Part shown: positions 8,308 through 14,315 of the stretch, piece by piece
Layout: each line of letters begins with the position of its first letter
How positions within the stretch are numbered: position 1 is the stretch's first letter
NCBI GenBank assembly: GCA_028284905.1
Contig: JANQQU010000067.1
Coordinates: 1-55,196 of the forward strand
DNA: 55,196 nucleotides
Direction of reading: 5' to 3'
From: Calditrichia bacterium
GTDB taxonomy: Bacteria; Calditrichota; Calditrichia; RBG-13-44-9; J075
Notes under the pieces: model-generated
What the model was told of the DNA's origin: nothing
What the model saw: the letters and a program-made list of their open reading frames with translations, nothing else
Database searches by the model: none
Program-made: the position numbers and the translations under genes

Positions 8308-9078
8308 ATGTATTTGGAAGAATTCGACCGCCTGGTCAAGATAATGAGTCGTTTGCGAAAAGAGTGCCCCTGGGATAAAGAACAAACACCGCAAACTTTA
8401 CGACAATATATTCTCGAAGAAGCATACGAAACCGTCGAAATGATTGATGCTGAAAACTGGCCGGAGCTGCGAAAGGAATTAGGGGACTTGCTCTTGCAAA
8501 TCGTATTTCAGGCGGAAATTGCCCGGGAAAATGATCACTTTACACTGGCGGAAGTCATTGCCAACATCAATCAGAAACTGATAGACCGCCATCCTCACGT
8601 TTTTGGCGATACCACTGCGGATACCGCAGCAGCTGTGAAAGATAACTGGGAACAGATAAAGCTGAAATCGGAAAACCGAAAATCTGTTTTGGAAGGGGTA
8701 CCAAAAACGCTGAATGCCCTCCTGCGCGCTCAGCGCCTGCAAGACAAAGCCTCCCAGGTCGGTTTTGACTGGGATGATGCCGGCGCCGTTCTCGATAAGG
8801 TTCAGGAGGAAGTTCAGGAATTAAAAGAAAGTTCTACTCCGCAGGAAATAGAAGAGGAAATGGGCGATGTGCTTTTTTCGCTCGTGAACCTTTGCCGATT
8901 TTACAAGATTAGTGCCGAAGACGCTTTACGAAAAACCACAGATAAATTCGTTACCCGTTTTCAATATATCGAAGAGAAGCTGGCGGAAGGCAGCCGCCCC
9001 CTTCGGGGAGCTTCTCTGGCCGAAATGGAAGCACTTTGGCAGGAAGCCAAGTCTCTGCCCGATCAAAACAATAAGTAA
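8308..9078 (+). CDS. mazG: Nucleoside triphosphate pyrophosphohydrolase MazG
   Basis: MazG hydrolyses (d)NTPs to the monophosphate and pyrophosphate. In E. coli it cleans nucleotide pools and affects ppGpp levels. The 256-residue length is normal. The protein shows two MazG repeats. The first opens with LRKECPWDKEQT and carries EEAYETVEMID and ELGDLLLQIVF. The second carries QEEVQELKESS and EEMGDVLFSLVNLCRF. The acidic EExxE and ExxD residues that hold magnesium are present in both. It is the first gene of a probable operon with a histidine kinase (41 bases downstream) and a sigma-54 activator. AAGGAT lies upstream of the ATG. Confidence 0.95.
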   Translation: MYLEEFDRLVKIMSRLRKECPWDKEQTPQTLRQYILEEAYETVEMIDAENWPELRKELGDLLLQIVFQAEIARENDHFTLAEVIANINQKLIDRHPHVFGDTTADTAAAVKDNWEQIKLKSENRKSVLEGVPKTLNALLRAQRLQDKASQVGFDWDDAGAVLDKVQEEVQELKESSTPQEIEEEMGDVLFSLVNLCRFYKISAEDALRKTTDKFVTRFQYIEEKLAEGSRPLRGASLAEMEALWQEAKSLPDQNNK

Positions 9079-9090
9079 AACCATTTATCA

Positions 9091-9104
9091 GCTGCACGTG
9101 CAGC
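9091..9104. repeat. 14-base perfect palindrome between mazG and the kinase gene
   Basis: GCTGCACGTGCAGC is fully self-complementary. It sits in the 41-base gap before the kinase start. It could form an RNA hairpin that modulates translation or RNA stability of the downstream genes, but no T-run follows. Confidence 0.5.
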
Positions 9105-9119
9105 GAATGAAAAGAGAAT

Positions 9120-10337
9120 ATGACTTCATTTTTTCAAAGTGCCTATCAGCTCGAAAATTCGGAAAAGCTGTGGGCCCATACAGCAAATTATTGCAAGGAT
9201 AATTTTCAGTGGGAGAAATTGGCAATTATTTCCCTACTGCCACAGGCCTTGCCACCTTATAAAATTCATTATTTAGATGGTTTTGCAGCAGAAAGTATTG
9301 AGGAGATATTAACCACAGCAGATAGTAGCCTTGGTGACGATACCAGGCAGCATGCTTTTATATCTGCAGCGTCGCTGCCTGCGAACTCCCCCCTTCAGCA
9401 GATACTCGGTAAGCTGGAAGCAAATTTGCTGATGCAATTGAGTAAAAAGAACAATTCCCGGCTTCTATTCTTTATTAAGGATAATCGCGACTTATCCATG
9501 ACCGAGAAACAAGGCCAGCTGGAAAACTTCTTTACCGATCTGCAATTAGTGCTGAATAATATCGCTTTTCGGGAAGAAAGCGCCCGCGATTATGCTTCCG
9601 AAAGTTTAAAACCGGTGATGTCACAAATTGCTCACGATTTTGAATCCTTTATCTCTCTCACCTTAAGGCAATTTCAATCGAATAACCAGTTGCTGGCAAG
9701 CATCGATCTTACTGAGGCAGGTTCAAATGACGACAATATCAAGATGATGCAAACCAAAATCGCTCTGCAACAAGACAAAAACGAACGGTTGATCCAGAGT
9801 GCCAAAGAAATGGAAAAACAGGTCGAAAGCATTCTCGCCTACTTTCGTCCGAAAGATCTTAAGTTTACGATGATCAACCTTAACCAACTGCTCGACCTTG
9901 CCCTGGACAACACAGATTTTTCCGCAGATACTACAGTCGAAAAGAATTATGAGAATGATTTACCAAAACTCCGGATAGACTTTTACCAGATGCAGGTAGT
10001 GCTGACGAAGCTTCTGGAGAATAGCATTCTCGCGATGCAACAAAAGCCCGAAAAACATCTGCAAATAAGCACTAGAATGCTGCAGCCGGAAACCTCACTG
10101 AGCGATATATGCTGGGCACAGATAGAAATTGCCGATAGCGGTGCCGGTATTCCGGAGGAATATCAGCCCCGAATATTTAACCCGTTTTTTACTTCCCGCA
10201 AACATGAAGGCGGCAGCGGCATGGGACTGGCAATTGCCAGGCAGATTATCGAAGGTCATGATGGGTATATCGACCTTTCATCTACCTCTGAGAATGGCAG
10301 TACTTTTATTATCCGATTACCGATTTTAACTGTTTAA
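9120..10337 (+). CDS. Soluble sensor histidine kinase paired with the sigma-54 activator
   Basis: The gene encodes 405 residues with no membrane segment, so sensing is probably cytoplasmic. Residues 1-150 form an unassigned input domain. The H-box is SQIAHDFESFISL with the likely phosphorylated His172, in a sequence that differs from the usual HisKA spelling. A coiled stretch (about 205-260) leads to a HATPase domain: N-box KLLENSILAMQQ, G1 IADSGAGIPEE, F-box FNPFFTSRKHEGG and G2 GSGMGLAIARQIIEGHDG. All ATP-binding boxes are intact. The response regulator starts 12 bases after the stop, so they form a cognate pair. The signal is unknown. The link to mazG suggests nucleotide stress, which is only a guess. 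Confidence 0.9.
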   Translation: MTSFFQSAYQLENSEKLWAHTANYCKDNFQWEKLAIISLLPQALPPYKIHYLDGFAAESIEEILTTADSSLGDDTRQHAFISAASLPANSPLQQILGKLEANLLMQLSKKNNSRLLFFIKDNRDLSMTEKQGQLENFFTDLQLVLNNIAFREESARDYASESLKPVMSQIAHDFESFISLTLRQFQSNNQLLASIDLTEAGSNDDNIKMMQTKIALQQDKNERLIQSAKEMEKQVESILAYFRPKDLKFTMINLNQLLDLALDNTDFSADTTVEKNYENDLPKLRIDFYQMQVVLTKLLENSILAMQQKPEKHLQISTRMLQPETSLSDICWAQIEIADSGAGIPEEYQPRIFNPFFTSRKHEGGSGMGLAIARQIIEGHDGYIDLSSTSENGSTFIIRLPILTV

Positions 10338-10349
10338 CAGGATATTGTT

Positions 10350-11696
10350 ATGCCGGACAGAAATAATAAAATTTTGATTATTGAAGATAATGAACTTTGG
10401 AGTGAAAGCTATAAGCAGTGGATTGGCGATCACTTCCGGATCGAAATTGCCGCCAATAAAGCGGAAGCTTTGAAGGCCTGTGATGAATTTGGCCCGGACC
10501 TGATTATCCTCGATTTGGGCCTCCCGGAAATTATCGATGGATTAAATTTGCTGGATGATCTGGTCAAAAAAGGGCAGGATTTTCAAGTCATCGTCGTTAC
10601 CTCTTATAAAGAACATAAATACGCGCTGGAGGCACAACGTAAAGGGGCTTACTCCTATTTCTCCAAGAGTGATCCCAGCCTGGAAGAAGAATTGCCATAC
10701 CTTGTCAAGCAGGCCATTAAAATGCAGCAGCTAGAGCGGGAGAACAACGAATTACGCTCCAAGCTCCAGCAAAAGATCTACTTTGCAGACATTGTTGCAG
10801 TCAGTCGGCAGATGCAGCAAACCCTGGAAACGATTGAGCGCATCAAGCACAGCGTAGAGCCGGTGCTAATTACTGGTGAGTCCGGCGTCGGTAAAGAAGT
10901 GATGGCACGCCACATTTTTAAACAAAGCCCGCGCCTCAACGATAATTTTGTGGCTATCAATTGCGGGGCGCTGCCTCCCAACCTACTGGAAAGTGAATTA
11001 TTCGGTTACGAACAAGGTGCTTTCACCGGTGCCCTAAAAACCACTCGCGGCAAAATCGAACTCGCCCATAACGGTACTTTGTTCCTCGATGAAATTGGCG
11101 ATATGCCCCTTGCGTTGCAAGTTAAGCTCTTGCGCATTCTCGCTCAAAAGCGCTTTTACCGCCTCGGGAGCGAAAAGGAAATTGAAGTTAACTTTCGCTT
11201 AATATCCGCAACCAATCAGCCACTAACAGATATGATCAAGGAAGGGAAATTCCGCGAAGACCTTTATTATCGTTTAAACGTCATTCCGCTCCATATTCCC
11301 CCATTACGCGAACGTCCTGATGATATCCCGGCCATGATCGACTATTTCTCGGAAAAATTCTGCCGGGAGAACAGTTTACCAAAACCGAAATTTACCAGCC
11401 GCATTATTGCTTTTCTCTCCCATCTTGAATGGGAGGGCAATGCCCGCGAATTGGAAAATACCGTTAAGCGGCTCATTCTCAGCAATGAGCAACAGATCGA
11501 TATTGAACATCTCCCCCCGGATATTATGGAAGCCAGCAATAGTTTCCTGGATCGTGCGCTGGCGAAAGAGCTTTCCCTGGATCAGGTCTCCAAAATTTAC
11601 GTCAAAATGGTGCTGGATCTTAAGGATGGTAATAAGAAGGAAGCTTGTAAAGTACTCAATGTCAATTATCGAACCCTCATGAACAAGCTTAGCTAA
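10350..11696 (+). CDS. NtrC-family sigma-54-dependent response regulator
   Basis: The gene encodes 448 residues in the classic three-domain order. The receiver domain (about 7-120) has acidic residues ED at 12-13, phosphorylation site Asp55, Thr84 and Lys106. The AAA+ domain (about 145-380) has Walker A GESGVGKE (176-183), the sigma-54 contact loop GAFTGA (223-228) and Walker B GTLFLDEIGD. The C-terminal Fis-type helix-turn-helix (about 410-448) reads GNKKEACKVLNVNYRTLMNKLS. All residues needed for phosphorylation, ATP hydrolysis and sigma-54 contact are present. A sigma-54 promoter with paired palindromes lies 0.5 kb downstream, which makes the gene cluster at 12266 its likely target. Confidence 0.95.
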   Translation: MPDRNNKILIIEDNELWSESYKQWIGDHFRIEIAANKAEALKACDEFGPDLIILDLGLPEIIDGLNLLDDLVKKGQDFQVIVVTSYKEHKYALEAQRKGAYSYFSKSDPSLEEELPYLVKQAIKMQQLERENNELRSKLQQKIYFADIVAVSRQMQQTLETIERIKHSVEPVLITGESGVGKEVMARHIFKQSPRLNDNFVAINCGALPPNLLESELFGYEQGAFTGALKTTRGKIELAHNGTLFLDEIGDMPLALQVKLLRILAQKRFYRLGSEKEIEVNFRLISATNQPLTDMIKEGKFREDLYYRLNVIPLHIPPLRERPDDIPAMIDYFSEKFCRENSLPKPKFTSRIIAFLSHLEWEGNARELENTVKRLILSNEQQIDIEHLPPDIMEASNSFLDRALAKELSLDQVSKIYVKMVLDLKDGNKKEACKVLNVNYRTLMNKLS

Positions 11697-11748
11697 ACAC
11701 TTATTATTATTCACATTAAGACAAAAAATCTCTATTAAAAAATTCAAC

Positions 11749-11777
11749 CGATTGCATTTTTTGCAATCGTTTTTTTT
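11749..11777 (+). terminator. Palindrome CGATTGCA-TTTTT-TGCAATCG plus T8
   Basis: Arms 11749-11756 and 11762-11769 are perfectly complementary, and T8 follows at 11770-11777. This fits an intrinsic terminator of the mazG-kinase-regulator operon, 50 bases past its stop. The same GATTGCA-N5-TGCAATC core recurs at 12084 and 12122 without T-runs, so it may also bind the regulator. Confidence 0.65.
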
Positions 11778-11863
11778 ATTGCTATCATATACTATTCCGA
11801 TTCTTTTTCCCATATCAGTAATAAGTAGAAACCAATATTTGAAGCAATGGCTATTACAAAAGC

Positions 11864-11880
11864 ATTGCAAAAAATACAAT
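11864..11880. promoter_or_regulatory. ATTGCA-AAAAA-TACAAT palindrome (one mismatch)
   Basis: This is a member of the ATTGYA-N5-TRCAAT family, with arms 11864-11869 and 11875-11880. No T-run follows. It lies far upstream of the sigma-54 promoter and may be an accessory binding site. Confidence 0.45.
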
Positions 11881-11934
11881 TCTGCAACAAAATAACCGAG
11901 TTTCCCCTTAGAAACAGGGAGTTTTCCCATTGTG

Positions 11935-11951
11935 AATGTAAAAAATACAAT
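11935..11951. promoter_or_regulatory. AATGTA-AAAAA-TACAAT imperfect palindrome
   Basis: The right arm (11946-11951) is identical to the sites at 8271 and 11864, and the left arm has one mismatch to a perfect palindrome. The centre is about 71 bases from the 11864 site. It is a probable weak member of the same site family. Confidence 0.4.
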
Positions 11952-12083
11952 TATACAGCAAAGTATCGCGGATTTATATCGTCACAATATCTTAATTGAA
12001 GTACAACTTGCTAAAAAAGCTGCAAAACCAATCAAATAAAGCGTTTGTATGTAAAATCTCTCCTGGAGTCACTTTGTAAAAAT

Positions 12084-12102
12084 GATTGCATTTTTTGCAA
12101 TT
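12084..12102. promoter_or_regulatory. Enhancer-like palindrome GATTGCA-TTTTT-TGCAATT (distal)
   Basis: Arms ATTGCA (12085-12090) and TGCAAT (12096-12101) flank a five-base spacer. The centre at 12093 is exactly 40 bases from the centre of the next site, about four helical turns. It lies about 130 bases before the sigma-54 promoter, the usual distance for NtrC-type upstream activating sites. The binding protein is inferred to be the regulator encoded at 10350-11696. Confidence 0.6.
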
Positions 12103-12121
12103 TATACAAGGTGGAAACCCC

Positions 12122-12144
12122 ATGATTGCAAAAAGTGCAATCAT
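12122..12144. promoter_or_regulatory. Enhancer-like perfect palindrome ATGATTGCA-AAAAG-TGCAATCAT (proximal)
   Basis: Nine-base arms (12122-12130 and 12136-12144) are perfectly complementary, the best copy in the window. No T-run follows, so a terminator role is unlikely. The centre lies about 90 bases before the -24 element. Together with the 12084 copy it forms a same-face pair suited to oligomerising AAA+ activators. Confidence 0.65.
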
Positions 12145-12219
12145 TTAGCGAATCTCGCCCCTCCCCAAAAAAAACTCAAACCCAATATAAACAAACACTT
12201 AAAAACAAAAGCATGTTTT

Positions 12220-12235
12220 TGGCACAGCATCTGCA
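12220..12235 (+). promoter_or_regulatory. Sigma-54 promoter (-24/-12)
   Basis: TGGCAC-AGCAT-CTGCA matches the TGGCAC-N5-TTGCA consensus at ten of eleven defined positions, including the essential GG and GC dinucleotides at the correct spacing. Transcription should start near 12247. The first gene, with ribosome site GAGGA, starts at 12266. An intact sigma-54 activator gene lies directly upstream. Confidence 0.85.
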
Positions 12236-12265
12236 TATAGTAGAGACAGAATAAATGAGGATAAA

Positions 12266-12496
12266 ATGACAATGTCTACGAGCTTATTAAATACTTCCAT
12301 AGAATTAAAGAGAGAGTTTGGCGATGATCAGACTGTCTACTACAAGTTAATTCTTGGAACCGATGATGAGACTCGTGTTGTCATTACTGACCAGCATATC
12401 GAAAATTTGTTGACCGATCTTCCGAACTTTTTGTCGACGGTCATTCAATCCCAGGTTTTAATTGAAAACATCTCAGCCAAAGAGGAGTCGAAATGA
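12266..12496 (+). CDS. Small unknown protein, first gene of the sigma-54-driven pair
   Basis: The gene encodes a 76-residue protein with no signal peptide, membrane segment or Cys. It is mixed alpha/beta in character: a strand region around TVYYKLILGTDDETRVVIT, then a helical region HIENLLTDLPNFLSTVIQSQ. The start at 12266 has GAGGATAAA directly upstream. The stop overlaps the ATG of the next gene by four bases, so translation is probably coupled. I do not recognise a family. Because it is the first product of a dedicated sigma-54 promoter, it may be an effector or adaptor of this circuit, working with the pseudo-receiver. That role is inference. Confidence 0.8.
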   Translation: MTMSTSLLNTSIELKREFGDDQTVYYKLILGTDDETRVVITDQHIENLLTDLPNFLSTVIQSQVLIENISAKEESK

Positions 12497-12873
12497 AAGT
12501 ATTAGTATTTGAAACCACCAAGGATAGAGCAAAACTCATTAGCGATTTACTGAATGATTACCGTTATAAGATTCACATCAACTACCAAACTGACGAAGTA
12601 TTGAACGACCTGCGCGAAGTTAAGCCTTCCCTGATCATCGTCAATGCAAACGTCCGCCCCGATTCCGGTGTTAGCATTTTGGAAAAGATCAAAACTGATC
12701 CCCGCTATTCCAAGATTCCGGTAATCCTTATTTCCAATTTTACATCCACTGAATTACCTGCGAAGGTAAAGAAATACCCGAACGTGGACTATTTGGTAGA
12801 ACCGTTTAAGATCAAGAATTTTCGCCACATCGTTGAGCGTTGGATCAATTTCAGAAGTCTTTACGTCAACTAG
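12493..12873 (+). CDS. Pseudo-receiver domain protein (phosphorylation site lost)
   Basis: The 126-residue product has the size and order of a single CheY-like receiver domain: VLVFETTKDRAKLI at the start, then KPSLIIVNANVRPDSGV, IPVILISN and VDYLVEPFKIKNF. The phosphorylated Asp is Asn51, the conserved Lys is Glu103, and the N-terminal acidic pair is Glu-Thr, while Ser81 is kept. It therefore cannot be phosphorylated in the normal way and is probably a constitutive protein-protein switch or adaptor. No output domain is attached. It overlaps the 76-residue gene by ATGA, with GAGGAG upstream, and shares the sigma-54 promoter. Confidence 0.85.
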   Translation: MKVLVFETTKDRAKLISDLLNDYRYKIHINYQTDEVLNDLREVKPSLIIVNANVRPDSGVSILEKIKTDPRYSKIPVILISNFTSTELPAKVKKYPNVDYLVEPFKIKNFRHIVERWINFRSLYVN

Positions 12874-12914
12874 GACTTCTTAGCAGACTTATCCCAAAAG
12901 CGCTGCACCTTTGA

Positions 12915-13904
12915 TTAGTTCTTCTGGCTTCCGGTTTGTTTATGCTTCTTACCGACGTAAACAAATCGGCCGAGTAAAGGGATGTACTTAGACCATCGGG
13001 AGTCAGGCAAAGCGTCTTTTTCAGTAATACGACACAGAGCATTTGTATTTCCATCGAGAGATATCAAATGTTTTAATACCACAGCTTCTAAAGTCATGGG
13101 AAGGATTCTGGACTTATTTTCTTCACCGCTTTGATGAATTATGATAAGGTGCAGTAGTTTTTTTCTTAACTCCCCCGGAAAATTTTCAATCTCCTCAATT
13201 GCATTTTCTACAATCCGAATTCCCATTGCCGCATACCCCAATAATCTTCCCCAGTCAGAGAACTCAATAAATCCATCCAGCGCATACTCGCTAACTTTAC
13301 CAGCATAATGACAAACAATGCCGCATCTTAACAAATCCTTATCTATTTGAGGATAATGCGCTGTTAGCACATCCGCCAGAGCCAATAGAGTAGTGGTATG
13401 CTCCAGGGTGCCTCCGAGGTAATTATGATGCCATAACTTACCGGAAGGCGCAATATAGAAGGCCTCTGCAAAGGGTCTATTTGCAAAGAGTTTTTGCATT
13501 AATGCATGCAGGTAGGGGTTTTCAATGAGCGCAAGTTGCTGATCTAGCTGTGATTGTAATTTTTGCAGATCTTTATCGGACTTCGGCAATAGCTGATGCA
13601 GGCTAACCGCATCAGATTTGGTAATGATTCGAATATTGAGAATCTTTAACTCCCGCCGGGATTGAAAGACCTGAATAATTGCCCGTAGTTTAACAATACA
13701 TCCAACCGGATATTGCTGGTAATACTTGGCTGCATCATTCCAAATCCGTCCTTTTAACCGCCCGCTTTGATCGCCAACCTCAATTACCAGGTAGGGCTTT
13801 CCATTTTGCCGGTACTTCATTTCCCGTTTACGGATAATACAATAATCGTTAAAAGTTTCCCCAATTGCATGATACTTCATGCCTGTCTTTTCTGCTTTTT
13901 TCAT
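12915..13904 (-). CDS. YhaM-like OB-fold/HD protein with degenerate HD site
   Basis: I chose the ATG at 13904 because GGGGGA lies six bases upstream. The product has 329 residues. Residues about 10-95 form an OB-fold like that of the YhaM/CBF1 3'-5' exoribonucleases (NGKPYLVIEVGDQSGRLKGR). An HD domain follows from about 140: His169 in GGTLEHTTTLL, His199 with Tyr200 in place of the signature Asp (CHYAGKVSEY), His257-Gln258 where HH is usual, and Asp284. At least one metal ligand is lost, so nuclease activity is doubtful. It may bind nucleic acid or nucleotide without cutting. It is convergent with the pseudo-receiver gene, about 40 bases away. Confidence 0.8.
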   Translation of the reverse strand: MKKAEKTGMKYHAIGETFNDYCIIRKREMKYRQNGKPYLVIEVGDQSGRLKGRIWNDAAKYYQQYPVGCIVKLRAIIQVFQSRRELKILNIRIITKSDAVSLHQLLPKSDKDLQKLQSQLDQQLALIENPYLHALMQKLFANRPFAEAFYIAPSGKLWHHNYLGGTLEHTTTLLALADVLTAHYPQIDKDLLRCGIVCHYAGKVSEYALDGFIEFSDWGRLLGYAAMGIRIVENAIEEIENFPGELRKKLLHLIIIHQSGEENKSRILPMTLEAVVLKHLISLDGNTNALCRITEKDALPDSRWSKYIPLLGRFVYVGKKHKQTGSQKN

Positions 13905-14009
13905 AATTTCCCCCGTTATGAATATATAAGCTGCCGTACAGCACAAGCTGTCGACAATAATTGGTTGTCAATTTTATAGAACGGAGGATATGGGGAGCGA
14001 GAAAGAAGC

Positions 14010-14048
14010 AAAGCCATTTTAGCTGATACGCGAGCCTAAGATGGCTTT
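14010..14048 (-). terminator. Hairpin ending the GAF-protein transcript
   Basis: AAAGCCATTTTAG (14010-14022) pairs with CTAAGATGGCTTT (14036-14048) with one mismatch. It lies about 60 bases beyond the stop at 14106 on the minus strand. The tract after it on that strand is only moderately T-rich. Confidence 0.5.
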
Positions 14049-14105
14049 GTTAAAATATTACAAACTGAAAAAACTGTATACCGATAGATAATCTCGGTGA
14101 TGTAT

Positions 14106-14300
14106 TTAGGAATAAACTTCCTTTTCATTACACTTACAGACTTTCACATTCCGGCTGCCAAACTTCCAGTGTCCAGACTTTTCAGACTTCATGGCATCAA
14201 CCATTTTGATGTAGGAATAAGTATCATCGCAAGTCGGGCAAACATTACCTAATTTCGACTGCTTCTGAACTTTCGATTGGAAATCTTGTTTCTTAGCCAT
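14106..14300 (-). CDS. Small four-Cys (zinc-ribbon-like) protein
   Basis: The gene encodes 64 residues with a strong ribosome site (AGGAGATATAA before the ATG). Two Cys pairs, CPTC (about 21-24) and CKC (about 54-56), frame a basic middle (KSEKSGHWKFGSRNVKV), so the protein probably binds zinc as a small ribbon. It is very Lys-rich, which would suit nucleic acid or protein binding. It starts 15 bases after the stop of the GAF-domain gene and is probably co-transcribed. No named family is recognised. Confidence 0.75.
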   Translation of the reverse strand: MAKKQDFQSKVQKQSKLGNVCPTCDDTYSYIKMVDAMKSEKSGHWKFGSRNVKVCKCNEKEVYS

Positions 14301-14315
14301 TTATATCTCCTTGGT

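Noticed and set aside
11376-11930. 184-residue minus-strand open frame covering the end of the activator gene and the palindrome region
   Set aside because: It overlaps the helix-turn-helix end of an intact regulator, is rich in Cys/Asn/Phe as expected of A/T-rich noncoding sequence, and would run through the regulatory sites.
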